From the NCBI GenBank assembly GCA_947494645.1, contig CANLVO010000002.1, positions 1 to 64,000 on the forward strand: a stretch of 64,000 nucleotides of DNA, written 5' to 3'. Below are positions 34,241 to 42,553 of this stretch, one piece after another. The stretch comes from an uncultured Litoreibacter sp. Lineage in GTDB: Bacteria > Pseudomonadota > Alphaproteobacteria > Rhodobacterales > Rhodobacteraceae. Made by a program: the position numbers and the translations under genes. The first letter of the stretch is position 1. Each line of letters starts with the position of its first letter. Under the pieces are notes generated by a model, which worked only from the letters and a program-made list of their open reading frames with translations, was not told where the DNA came from and made no database searches.

Positions 34241-35266
34241 CTAGGCAAAACCGCGCGTGGTCTCGCGCACAATCAGATCAAGATCACATCGCACGCGTAC
34301 TGTCTCCGACGTCTCGGCTGCGACCGCTGCCACCATCTGCTCCCCCGCGATGCGTCCAATATCCTGCGCGGGGATATGCACAGTGGTCAGCCCCGGCTCC
34401 ATCTCTAGCGAACCTTTGAAGTTGCCGATGCCCACCACCGACAGGTCTTCCGGCACCCGCACCCCCAGCTTCAGGCACGCATAGACAGCGCCCTGCGCGA
34501 TCACGTCATTGCCGCAGATCAGCGCCGTGGGCACGTCCGCCGAGCTCAGCAATTCCGCCACCGCCTCCTTGGCCTGTGCAATGGAATAAGGCGATTCCAT
34601 CTGCCACGCCTCCGGCACCTCGACCCCGATCTCGTCCAAAACGGCCCAAGCGCCGTCCAGCCGCCCCTGTGCCCGGTCGTTGCCGTCTGTTTGAGGAAAA
34701 ATCATGCCGACCCGCCGATGCCCCAACCCCGCGATATGCTCCGCCGCCATGCGTCCGGCAGCGAAATTCTCTGCCCCCACGCACGAGACCCGAGAGGCCG
34801 CGTCATGGTTCCAGATCGCCACGCACGGCACCTCCTGCTGTTCAATCAGCGTGTAGGTTTTCTCGCTATGTGCCAGACCGATCAGCGCAATCCCGTCGAC
34901 GCGGTGCTCTAGCAGTTTGCGCAACACGTCGTATTCGCGATCCAGATCGTAGCCGTGCGAGGTCATCAAAATGGTGAACCCCGCCTGCTCCACGCTGTCG
35001 GAAAAGCTCTGCACCACTTCGGCGAAAATCGCGTGATTGATCGTCGGCACAATCAGCCCGATGGTGCCCGACCTCTTGCCATGCATCGCCTGCGCCGCGC
35101 GGTTGCGAATATAGCCCAGCTTGGCAATCGCGCGTTCGATCTTCTTGCGAGTCGCGGGGTTGACCAATTCAGGGTGGTTGAAGCAGCGCGACACGGTAGA
35201 GGCGGACACTTTCGCAGCCCGTGCAACGTCCACTATATCGGCCTTACCGGATTGCTTTAACGCCAT
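34241..35266 (-). CDS. LacI-family regulator of the transporter/CoA-ligase operon
   Basis: A 341-residue LacI-type repressor. The helix-turn-helix is DVARAAKVSASTVSRCFNHP, the hinge helix YIRNRAAQAMHGKRS, and the rest a periplasmic-binding-protein-like sensor. It is divergent from the tctABC-dehydrogenase-ligase operon, with a matching LacI-type operator at 35293-35306. In Cupriavidus necator SauR, a LacI-type protein, controls sulfoacetate genes; here the analogy is inferred from the neighbourhood, so no symbol is given. Confidence 0.87.
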   Translation of the reverse strand: MALKQSGKADIVDVARAAKVSASTVSRCFNHPELVNPATRKKIERAIAKLGYIRNRAAQAMHGKRSGTIGLIVPTINHAIFAEVVQSFSDSVEQAGFTILMTSHGYDLDREYDVLRKLLEHRVDGIALIGLAHSEKTYTLIEQQEVPCVAIWNHDAASRVSCVGAENFAAGRMAAEHIAGLGHRRVGMIFPQTDGNDRAQGRLDGAWAVLDEIGVEVPEAWQMESPYSIAQAKEAVAELLSSADVPTALICGNDVIAQGAVYACLKLGVRVPEDLSVVGIGNFKGSLEMEPGLTTVHIPAQDIGRIAGEQMVAAVAAETSETVRVRCDLDLIVRETTRGFA

Positions 35267-35292
35267 AAATCGACCCTCCCGACGCGGTTTTA

Positions 35293-35306
35293 TGAAAACA
35301 TTTGCA
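35293..35306. promoter_or_regulatory. LacI-type operator
   Basis: TGAAAACATTTGCA fits the LacI-family consensus TGxAAxCGxTTxCA at all but the central CG, of which only C is kept. A further TTTTCAT half-site lies at 35313-35319. The site is 27 bp upstream of the LacI gene start and 66 bp upstream of tctA, placed to regulate both. Confidence 0.55.
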
Positions 35307-35371
35307 ATACTATTTTCATGCCTTAGCTTCTTGTGTCAATGGACGGCCAGATAGGGTTTGGGAGGACCTTA

Positions 35372-36883
35372 ATGGAATTTCTCTATTACTTCGGTGACGT
35401 GTTCACACCCATCAACTTTGGGTTGCTGCTGCTCGGAACAATAGGGGGGTTGATCCTGGGCGCGACGCCGGGGCTGTCGCCCACGATGGCCGTCGCGTTG
35501 CTGATCCCGTTCACGTTTCAACTGCAAGCCGCGCAAGGCCTGATCCTTTTGGGCGCGGCCTATACATCGACAGTCGCAGGCGGCGCGGTCTCCGCCATCT
35601 TGCTGAAGATCCCCGGAGCCCCCGCCAACATCGCCACCACGCTGGATGGGCACACGATGGCGCAAAAGGGCGAAGGTGCAAAAGCGCTGCAAATCAGCTT
35701 TCTCGCCTCCGCCGTTGGCGGCATTTTCGGGGTGCTGCTGCTGATCTTCCTCACGCCAGTCCTCGCGCAATGGGCACTCGCCTTCGGCCCCTCCCACCTG
35801 TTCTGGCTTGCCATTCTGGGCGTCACCGTCATCGGCTCCCTCGACAGCAAATCCGTGGTCAAAGGCCTGCTCTCCGGCTGCATCGGCCTGTGGTTGGCCA
35901 CCATCGGTTTCGACGACATCATGGGCGCGCAGCGCTTCATCTTCCACCCCGCGCTGGGCGGCGGCATCAACATCATCGCGGCGCTGATCGGGCTCTTCGC
36001 GATCCCGCAGGTGATCACCATGTTCGCCAAGGGCCGCAAAGGCGACGGCGCAGAGGTTCTGAAGGTGCAAAAGCACCCCATCTCCGGCGCGTTCCGCGAG
36101 CTGTTTCGCAACAAACGCGCCATGGGCATTGGCACAGCCGTAGGCTCCGTCATCGGCCTCATCCCCGGCGTCGGAGGGCAAATCGCAGGCCTTGTGGCTT
36201 ATGATCAATCCAAGAAATTCAGCCCCGACCGCGACAAATTCGGCACCGGCCACCCTGAAGGCGTCATCGCGGCTGAGTCCGCCAATAACGCTATGGTCGG
36301 CCCCAGCCTCGTGCCGCTGCTGACGCTTTCCATTCCCGGCTCGCCCACCGCCGCCGTCCTGCTTGGCGGGCTGTTGATCCACGGTATCTTCCCCGGCACA
36401 GATCTCTTCGACAATCACCCGGACGTCGCCTGGACCTTCATCAACTCCATGCTGATCGGCCAGGTCCTGATGTGCATCTTCGGCCTCTACGTGGCGGGCC
36501 TCGCGGCACGCGTGGCGCAGGTGCCGCAATCCGTTATGGCCGCCGTTGTCCTTGGCCTCGCCGTCTTCGGCAGCTACTCCGTGCAATCTTCCATGGGCGA
36601 TGTCTACGTCATGGCCGCGCTCGGGGTGATGATGTACTTCCTCGAACGCTTCGGCTTCTCCGCAGCCCCGTTGGTCTTAGGCCTGATCTTGGGACCGATC
36701 GCAGAGGCCAACTTCATCCAGGGCTCGATGATTGCCAATGCCACCGACGGCCTTGGCCCTTATTTCCTGGGTGGCACGCTCAACATTTTCCTGATCGTCG
36801 TCGTCATCGCCTCCATCGCCTATTCCGGCTACATGGAACTGCGCTCTCGCCGCTACACCTCGAAAGAGGAGATCATCGCATGA
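35372..36883 (+). CDS. tctA: tripartite tricarboxylate transporter, large membrane subunit (TctA)
   Basis: A 503-residue TctA protein with about 11-12 membrane segments and the family repeats GGLILGATPGLSPTMAVALLIP and GSVIGLIPGVGGQIAGLVAY. With TctB and TctC it forms a secondary, binding-protein-dependent carboxylate importer. GGGAGG is about 6 nt upstream of the ATG at 35372. It begins the operon tctA-tctB-tctC-aldehyde dehydrogenase-ligase divergent from the LacI gene. Confidence 0.94.
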   Translation: MEFLYYFGDVFTPINFGLLLLGTIGGLILGATPGLSPTMAVALLIPFTFQLQAAQGLILLGAAYTSTVAGGAVSAILLKIPGAPANIATTLDGHTMAQKGEGAKALQISFLASAVGGIFGVLLLIFLTPVLAQWALAFGPSHLFWLAILGVTVIGSLDSKSVVKGLLSGCIGLWLATIGFDDIMGAQRFIFHPALGGGINIIAALIGLFAIPQVITMFAKGRKGDGAEVLKVQKHPISGAFRELFRNKRAMGIGTAVGSVIGLIPGVGGQIAGLVAYDQSKKFSPDRDKFGTGHPEGVIAAESANNAMVGPSLVPLLTLSIPGSPTAAVLLGGLLIHGIFPGTDLFDNHPDVAWTFINSMLIGQVLMCIFGLYVAGLAARVAQVPQSVMAAVVLGLAVFGSYSVQSSMGDVYVMAALGVMMYFLERFGFSAAPLVLGLILGPIAEANFIQGSMIANATDGLGPYFLGGTLNIFLIVVVIASIAYSGYMELRSRRYTSKEEIIA

Positions 36884-37350
36884 GCGCACCGTCCCTGCCC
36901 CGCATCCAACACATGATCGGCTCCGGCATCGTCGCCGCCGTAGGCGTTTGGGTGACTTACATCAGCTACACGGCCACCCCGTCGGAGGCCTTCCTGTTCC
37001 CGCGCCTGATCGCCACCGTCTTCGTCGTTCTAGCCCTTTGGACCTTCGCCAAAGCGTGTCTGGGCTGGACCAAAGTCGGCAATGGCATCACGCCCACGCA
37101 GGTCAAAAACCTCGCGCCGGGGCTGATCATCGCCTTGATCTACATCTTCTGGGCGGCCAAGGGTCTTGGCTTCTACACCGCCACCACAATCGCCTTCTTC
37201 ATCCTGCTAAGCCTCTATGACCCCGCCCCTCACGGGCAGCTGAAATCATGGCTCAAGCGCATCGCAATCACGGCGGTCTTCATGGTCGTCATGTACGGTC
37301 TCTTCGCAAAACTACTCACCGTCTACACACCGCGAGAGGTCTTCTTCTGA
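36880..37350 (+). CDS. tctB: tripartite tricarboxylate transporter, small membrane subunit (TctB)
   Basis: A 156-residue protein with four hydrophobic segments as in TctB; AFLFPRLIATVFVVLALW and AKGLGFYTATTIAFFILLS are typical. The ATG overlaps the tctA stop as ATGA. TctB is the poorly conserved small partner of TctA. Confidence 0.87.
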   Translation: MSAPSLPRIQHMIGSGIVAAVGVWVTYISYTATPSEAFLFPRLIATVFVVLALWTFAKACLGWTKVGNGITPTQVKNLAPGLIIALIYIFWAAKGLGFYTATTIAFFILLSLYDPAPHGQLKSWLKRIAITAVFMVVMYGLFAKLLTVYTPREVFF

Positions 37351-37394
37351 ACCGCAACAGCGGCAGAACTCACATCCTAGGGAGGAACTAACTG

Positions 37395-38363
37395 ATGAAA
37401 AAACTACTTGCAGGGGCAGCGATTGCCCTGACAGCCATGACCGGGGCGTCATTCGCTGACGGCCACGCCAACTACCCAGAACGCCCCATCATGATGATGG
37501 TCAGCTACGGCGCGGGCGGGGCCACCGACTTTCAGGCCCGCATCGTCACCATGACCGCAGGCAACGAAGACGCTTTGGGTATGCCCATCGCCATCCTGAA
37601 CAAACCCGGCGCGGGCGGCCGCGTGGGTTGGAACTGGCTCGCAGGGCAAGCCGAAGCCGACGGCTACACGCTGGGTGCCTACAACATCCCGCATTTCATC
37701 GCCCAGTCGATCAAAGGCGGCGTGGAGTATTCCCGCGACAGTTTTGAGCCCATCGCCAACTGGGGCGCGGACCCGGCCGTGATGGTCGTAGGTGCTGACT
37801 CAGAGTTCAACACCATGGAAGACGTGGTCAACTTCGCCAAGGAAAACCCCGGCAAGCTGACCACCTCGGGCGCGGGCCTCTTCGTGGGCCACCACATCGC
37901 GGCGCTTCAAATGGAAAAAGCCTGCGGCTGCTCAATGGCCTACATCCCCACCAAGGGCGGCGGTGCTGCGGCGATGAAAGCCGTGATCGCGGGCGAAGTG
38001 ATGGCCGGCATCAACAACCTGTCCGACGCCTTCCGCGCGCGTGAAGCTGGCAACGTGAAAATCCTCGGCGTCGCAGATCTGGAGCGTAACGACTTCATGC
38101 CGGACGTGCCCACCATGATGGAAGCGGGTCTCGACGTGGACAATTCCTCCGTGAACTTCCGCGGCGTGATGGTGCCAAAAGGCACGCCCCAAGGCATCAT
38201 CGACAAGCTGGCCGCGACCGTGCCCACCATGTTCGAGAACTCCCGCGTCCAGGGCAAGATGAAAGCAGGCGGAAGCCCCATGCACATCATGACCCGCGAC
38301 GAGGTGCTCGCCATGTGGGAGAAGCGCGAGCAAACCCTCAAAGAGCTGCTCGCAGGTCTTTAA
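37395..38363 (+). CDS. tctC: tripartite tricarboxylate transporter substrate-binding protein (TctC)
   Basis: A 322-residue periplasmic solute-binding protein with a signal peptide (cleavage near SFADG, residue 21-22). Features of the Bug/TctC family are YPERPIMMMVSYGAGGATDFQAR at the mature N-terminus and FRGVMVPKGTPQGIIDKL later. GGGAGG is 10 nt before the ATG. TctC subunits determine specificity; here the downstream enzymes suggest a small acid such as sulfoacetate. Confidence 0.92.
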   Translation: MKKLLAGAAIALTAMTGASFADGHANYPERPIMMMVSYGAGGATDFQARIVTMTAGNEDALGMPIAILNKPGAGGRVGWNWLAGQAEADGYTLGAYNIPHFIAQSIKGGVEYSRDSFEPIANWGADPAVMVVGADSEFNTMEDVVNFAKENPGKLTTSGAGLFVGHHIAALQMEKACGCSMAYIPTKGGGAAAMKAVIAGEVMAGINNLSDAFRAREAGNVKILGVADLERNDFMPDVPTMMEAGLDVDNSSVNFRGVMVPKGTPQGIIDKLAATVPTMFENSRVQGKMKAGGSPMHIMTRDEVLAMWEKREQTLKELLAGL

Positions 38364-38419
38364 TCCAATCCGGCGGGGCGCTACATGCGCCCTGCCAACC
38401 CCGTCCAAGGACCCCTGAC

Positions 38420-39823
38420 ATGAACGCCCATGACGACCTCGCCCAGGTAGATGCCATCGTCGCCAGCGCCCGCAAAGCGCAGGCCAAATACGAGGCAAAC
38501 GGGTCCCAAACCCGTTACGACCGCGCGGCCCAAGCCGCCGCCTGGGCCATCATGGAGCCGTCCCGCAACCAACATCTGGCGGAGCTGGCCGTGCAAACCA
38601 CCGGCCTCGGCAATGTCCCCGACAAGATCACCAAAAACCACCGCAAGACGCTGGGCCTGATGCGCGACATCAAGGAGGCCAAAACCTTTGGCGTCATCTC
38701 GGATGACCCCACCACCGGCATCACACAAATCGCCCGCGCCATGGGCGTGATCGGCGCAGTGGTCCCGTCCACCAACCCGGCTGCCACCCCCGCCAACAAC
38801 ATCATCAACGCGCTGAAATGCGGCAACGCCATTGTGCTGTCGCCGTCCCCCAAAGGCGTCCCCGCCTGTGAGACCCTGCTGGAATATGTGCATGCGGAGT
38901 TTGACAAGATCGGCGAGGACAAGGCGCTGGTGCAAATGGTCCCCGCCCCCGGCTCCAAGGACAAGACCCAGCGCCTGCTGGAAATCAGCGACCTGATCGT
39001 GGTCACCGGCTCCCAAAACAACGTCAAACGCGCCTACACCTCCGGCACCCCTGCCCTCGCGGTGGGCGCAGGCAACGTCACCGTCATCGTGGACGAGACC
39101 GCCGACCTGAAGGCCGCTGCCGAAAAGATCACCGCATCCAAAACCTTCGACAACGCGACCTCGTGCTCGTCAGAAAACGCCATCGTCACTGTCGACGCGA
39201 TCCACGATCAGTTCATGGAAGAACTCGCCAAGGCAGGCGGCGCGCATGTGCAGGACGAGACAAACATCGTCGCCAAGCTCTGGCCCGACGGGCATCTCAA
39301 TCGCTCTGTCATTGCCCAGGACGCCGACAAGATGCTCGACGCGCTCGGCATGGAACAAGACGTCCCTGCCAACACCAAATTCCTCGCAGTGGAAACAAGC
39401 GGAATTGGCCCCGACCACCCGCTTTCTGGCGAAAAACTCTCGCGCGTCGCAGCCCTTTACCGCGCGAAAGATTTTGAGGACGCCGTTGCCACGACATCGA
39501 AAATCCTTGCGCACCAAGGCGCAGGCCATTCCGTCGGCCTGCATTCCACCGACGCCGCGCGGGCGGAGATGCTAGCCACGGCCGTCCCCACCTGCCGCGT
39601 CATCGTCAACCAGGCACACACGTTCGCCACCGGCGGGTCCTTCACCAACGGCATGCCGTTCTCGCTGTCGATGGGCTGCGGGTCCTGGGGCGGCAATTCA
39701 ATCGACGACAACTTGCATTGGCGCCACTTCATGCAGACCACCAAGATCATCCGCGAAATCCCCGCCAATGAGCCAAAGGTGGAAGACATCTTCAACGATT
39801 ACTGGGCTGACGCAGGCAAATGA
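38420..39823 (+). CDS. sauS: CoA-acylating aldehyde dehydrogenase, probably sulfoacetaldehyde dehydrogenase (SauS-like)
   Basis: A 467-residue acylating aldehyde dehydrogenase: the catalytic cysteine is in FDNATSCSSENAIV, the NAD-binding region contains TGSQNNVKRAYTSG, and VVPSTNPAATPANN marks the AdhE/EutE/SauS-type group. In the sulfoacetate pathway SauS interconverts sulfoacetyl-CoA and sulfoacetaldehyde. Pairing with an acyl-CoA ligase, a LacI regulator and an anion transporter matches sauRST organisation, which is why the symbol is offered. Acetaldehyde or another short aldehyde remains possible. The stop overlaps the ligase start by 4 nt. Confidence 0.75.
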   Translation: MNAHDDLAQVDAIVASARKAQAKYEANGSQTRYDRAAQAAAWAIMEPSRNQHLAELAVQTTGLGNVPDKITKNHRKTLGLMRDIKEAKTFGVISDDPTTGITQIARAMGVIGAVVPSTNPAATPANNIINALKCGNAIVLSPSPKGVPACETLLEYVHAEFDKIGEDKALVQMVPAPGSKDKTQRLLEISDLIVVTGSQNNVKRAYTSGTPALAVGAGNVTVIVDETADLKAAAEKITASKTFDNATSCSSENAIVTVDAIHDQFMEELAKAGGAHVQDETNIVAKLWPDGHLNRSVIAQDADKMLDALGMEQDVPANTKFLAVETSGIGPDHPLSGEKLSRVAALYRAKDFEDAVATTSKILAHQGAGHSVGLHSTDAARAEMLATAVPTCRVIVNQAHTFATGGSFTNGMPFSLSMGCGSWGGNSIDDNLHWRHFMQTTKIIREIPANEPKVEDIFNDYWADAGK

Positions 39824-41310
39824 GAGTGCGCCACGATACCCCGCCGCAAGGCACGGTCCGCGACTGGCTCGACCACCGCGCGGCCCAAGGCGGCACCGCC
39901 TTCGTCTTCACCGAAGACTGGTCGACCCTGAGCTGGAACGCGCTGCAATCAGAAGCCGCGCGGATCGCCAGCGCCCTTACCGCCGCAGGCTACGCAAAGG
40001 GCGAAAGTATTGCCGTCATGCACCCCAATGGCCGCGCCGGGGTCATCGCGCTCTATGCCGCGCTATATGGCGGCTTCCGCACCACGATCATCAACCTTGC
40101 CGCAGGTCAGGACGCCATCGCCTATGCGCTGGAGCATTGCGAGGCCCGCGCAGCCTTCGTCCATGACAGTGTCGCAGAGCTTTTCGCCAAGGCCCGCCCT
40201 CGCGACATGGTTCTGCTTGATCCCGACGCGCCGGACGAACATGCCGAACTGCACGAGGTCCGCGCCACAGACCATGCGCTACTGATGTACACCTCCGGCA
40301 CCACCGGCACACCAAAGGGCGTTGTTCACACGCAGGCCAGCTTGCTTGCAGGCGGCTGGACCACCACTGTCGCGCATCAGCTGACCGCTCAGGATCGCGG
40401 GTTCTGTGTGCTGCCGATCTGCCATATCAACGGGCTGTGCGTGACCCTCATGGGCGCGCTGATCTCCGGCGGCTCGCTGGCCATGGCGCCCAGGTTCTCG
40501 GCCAGTACGTACTGGGCACATGCCGGTCACGCCAGCTGCACATGGCTCTCTGTGGTCCCCACGATCATCAGCCACTTGTTGCAAGGCTCGGACGGTCCGG
40601 CAGAGGGCGCCACTTTGCGGTTCTGCCGCTCCGCCTCGTCGCCGCTTGCCCCCGATGTGCAGACCGCCTTCGAGACCCGCTTCGCCCTGCCCGTGATCGA
40701 GACCATGGGCCTGACGGAAACCGCCGCGCAAATCCTGTCCAACCCGCTGCCGCCCGGCACCCGCAAGATCGGCTCCCCCGGTCTGGCCTATGGAAATGAC
40801 GTCGCCATTCTGGCCGCAGACCTGCAACCCTGCCCGCCTGAAGTCGAGGGCGAGATTGCCATACGCGGCCCCAATGTGATGCTTGAATATCTCAAGAACC
40901 CTGAGGCCACGGCGCAAACATTCGCAGGTGACTGGCTCCGCACAGGCGATCTCGGCCGGATGGATGCCGATGGCTATGTGTTCGTCACCGGACGCCTGAA
41001 AGAGCTGATCATCAAGGGTGGCGAGAACATCGCCCCGCGCGAGATTGACGAGGCGCTCTATTCCCACGCTGACGTGGTCGAAGCCGCCGCCTTCGCCCGT
41101 CCGTGCACCAGCTACGGCGAACGGGTGGAGGCCGCCGTCCGCCTGCGCGACGGCTCCGCGCTCAGCGCCGCGGAACTCATCGCGCTGTGCACCGAGAAGC
41201 TGGGCAAGTTCAAAACGCCCGATCACGTGCATCTGCTGCCTGAGCTGCCCAAGGGCCCATCAGGCAAAATTCAGCGCCGCAAGCTGACCGAGTTAACGAA
41301 ATCAGGCTAG
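39820..41310 (+). CDS. sauT: AMP-forming acyl-CoA ligase, probably sulfoacetate-CoA ligase (SauT-like)
   Basis: A 496-residue ANL-superfamily enzyme with MYTSGTTGTPKGVVHTQ (adenylate-forming P-loop), ETMGLTETAAQ (A5), GDWLRTGDLGRMDADGY (A7) and the C-terminal catalytic lysine in KGPSGKIQRRKL (A10). It would activate a small acid to the CoA thioester. Coupling to the SauS-like gene by ATGA overlap supports sulfoacetate as substrate; this is inference from context. Last gene of the operon. Confidence 0.75.
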   Translation: MRVRHDTPPQGTVRDWLDHRAAQGGTAFVFTEDWSTLSWNALQSEAARIASALTAAGYAKGESIAVMHPNGRAGVIALYAALYGGFRTTIINLAAGQDAIAYALEHCEARAAFVHDSVAELFAKARPRDMVLLDPDAPDEHAELHEVRATDHALLMYTSGTTGTPKGVVHTQASLLAGGWTTTVAHQLTAQDRGFCVLPICHINGLCVTLMGALISGGSLAMAPRFSASTYWAHAGHASCTWLSVVPTIISHLLQGSDGPAEGATLRFCRSASSPLAPDVQTAFETRFALPVIETMGLTETAAQILSNPLPPGTRKIGSPGLAYGNDVAILAADLQPCPPEVEGEIAIRGPNVMLEYLKNPEATAQTFAGDWLRTGDLGRMDADGYVFVTGRLKELIIKGGENIAPREIDEALYSHADVVEAAAFARPCTSYGERVEAAVRLRDGSALSAAELIALCTEKLGKFKTPDHVHLLPELPKGPSGKIQRRKLTELTKSG

Positions 41311-41331
41311 GCGCAGCTGTCACGACGGGGT

Positions 41332-41360
41332 GTGTACGCGTTGTGTACGGAAAGTGTACG
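41332..41360. promoter_or_regulatory. three GTGTACG direct repeats with 11-bp period
   Basis: GTGTACG occurs at 41332-41338, 41343-41349 and 41354-41360, start-to-start spacing exactly 11 bp, so all three present on one face of the helix. They lie 126-154 bp upstream of mcl1 and just after the ligase stop at 41310. This looks like a cooperative binding site for a regulator of mcl1; its identity is unknown. Confidence 0.5.
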
Positions 41361-41485
41361 CCAGTTTTAAGGTTAAGAGAGTCCTGAACAGGTCATGCCG
41401 CACCGCAGCGCTTGCATGCGCCGACGTAATATCCTAACCAGACAGCCAACTGAAACGTAATTTCCTTACTTAACGGATCCGAGAT

Positions 41486-42442
41486 ATGAGCTTCCGCCTG
41501 CAACCCACACCCCCTGCCCGCCCGAACCGTTGCCAGCTCTTCGGTCCCGGCTCCCGCACCGCCCTGTTCGAGAAAATGGCCGCCTCCGCCGCCGACGTGA
41601 TCAACCTCGACCTTGAGGACAGCGTCGCCCCCGATGACAAGCCGCAGGCACGTGCCAACATCATCGAGGCGATCAACGATATTGACTGGCAGAACAAGCA
41701 CTTATCCGTGCGCATCAACGGTCTGGATACGCCTTACTGGTACCGCGACGTTGTCGATATTCTTGAACAGGCCGGCGATCGCATCGACCAGATCATGATC
41801 CCGAAAGTGGGCTGCGCGGGCGACATCTACGCCGTCGACGCGCTGGTCACCGCAATCGAGGCCGCCAAGGGCCGCAGCAAGCCCATTGCGCTGGAAGTCA
41901 TCATCGAATCCGCCGCCGGCATCGCCCATGTCGAAGAGATCGCCGCCGCCTCACCTCGCCTGCAAGCCATGAGCCTCGGCGCCGCAGATTTCGCCGCCTC
42001 CATGGGCATGCAAACCACCGGCATCGGCGGCACACAGGAAAATTACTATATGCTGCAAGGGGATACTATGCACTGGTCCGACCCGTGGCATTGGGCGCAA
42101 GCCGCCATCGTCGCCGCCTGCCGCACCCATGGTGTGCTTCCCGTGGACGGGCCATTTGGCGATTTCTCCGACGACGAGGGCTTCCGCGCCCAGGCCCGCC
42201 GCTCCGCCACCTTGGGCATGGTCGGCAAATGGGCGATCCACCCCAAACAAATCGCGCTGGCCAACGAGGTCTTCACCCCCTCCGAGGATCAGGTCACAGA
42301 GGCTCGCGAAATTCTCGCCGCAATGCAGCAGGCCAAAGACAACGGCGAAGGCGCAACCGTCTACAAAGGCCGCCTCGTCGACATCGCATCCATCAAACAG
42401 GCCGAGGTCATCGTCAAACAGTTCGAGATGATCAACGGCTAG
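41486..42442 (+). CDS. mcl1: L-malyl-CoA/beta-methylmalyl-CoA lyase
   Basis: The 318-residue CitE-like protein begins MSFRLQPTPPARPNRCQLFG, essentially the N-terminus known from Rhodobacter Mcl1, and has LDLEDSVAPDDK, EVIIESAAGIAHVEEIAAAS and GAADFAASMG, the acidic magnesium site. It cleaves beta-methylmalyl-CoA to glyoxylate and propionyl-CoA, and malyl-CoA to glyoxylate and acetyl-CoA, in the ethylmalonyl-CoA pathway. Its presence with mcd shows this pathway is used for acetyl-CoA assimilation. Monocistronic, with its own upstream repeat region. Confidence 0.95.
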   Translation: MSFRLQPTPPARPNRCQLFGPGSRTALFEKMAASAADVINLDLEDSVAPDDKPQARANIIEAINDIDWQNKHLSVRINGLDTPYWYRDVVDILEQAGDRIDQIMIPKVGCAGDIYAVDALVTAIEAAKGRSKPIALEVIIESAAGIAHVEEIAAASPRLQAMSLGAADFAASMGMQTTGIGGTQENYYMLQGDTMHWSDPWHWAQAAIVAACRTHGVLPVDGPFGDFSDDEGFRAQARRSATLGMVGKWAIHPKQIALANEVFTPSEDQVTEAREILAAMQQAKDNGEGATVYKGRLVDIASIKQAEVIVKQFEMING

Positions 42443-42479
42443 CCCGCAATTCTTTCCATGTTCGGAAATATCCCGGGGG

Positions 42480-42524
42480 TTGGGGCTGCGCCCCAAAAAG
42501 TACGCGGGGGCAGAGCCCCCGCGT
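42480..42524. terminator. double GC hairpin between mcl1 and AraC-type gene
   Basis: Two consecutive stems, TTGGGGC/GCCCCAA (42480-42486, 42490-42496) and the 10-bp ACGCGGGGGC/GCCCCCGCGT (42502-42511, 42515-42524) with an AGA loop, follow AAATATCCCGGGGG. They separate convergent genes and probably end both transcripts. Same family as 34204. Confidence 0.65.
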
Positions 42525-42553
42525 AGCAACGTGCGCAAACGCAGCGCAATCCC

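Noticed and set aside
35369-36586. 405-codon frame antisense to tctA
   Set aside because: Shadow of the transporter gene, highly skewed composition, no recognisable domain.
40279-41232. 317-codon minus-strand frame over the CoA ligase
   Set aside because: Antisense to a complete ANL enzyme with all motifs.
41332-41360. Replication iterons
   Set aside because: Only three copies and no replication initiator gene nearby; a promoter-linked operator fits better.
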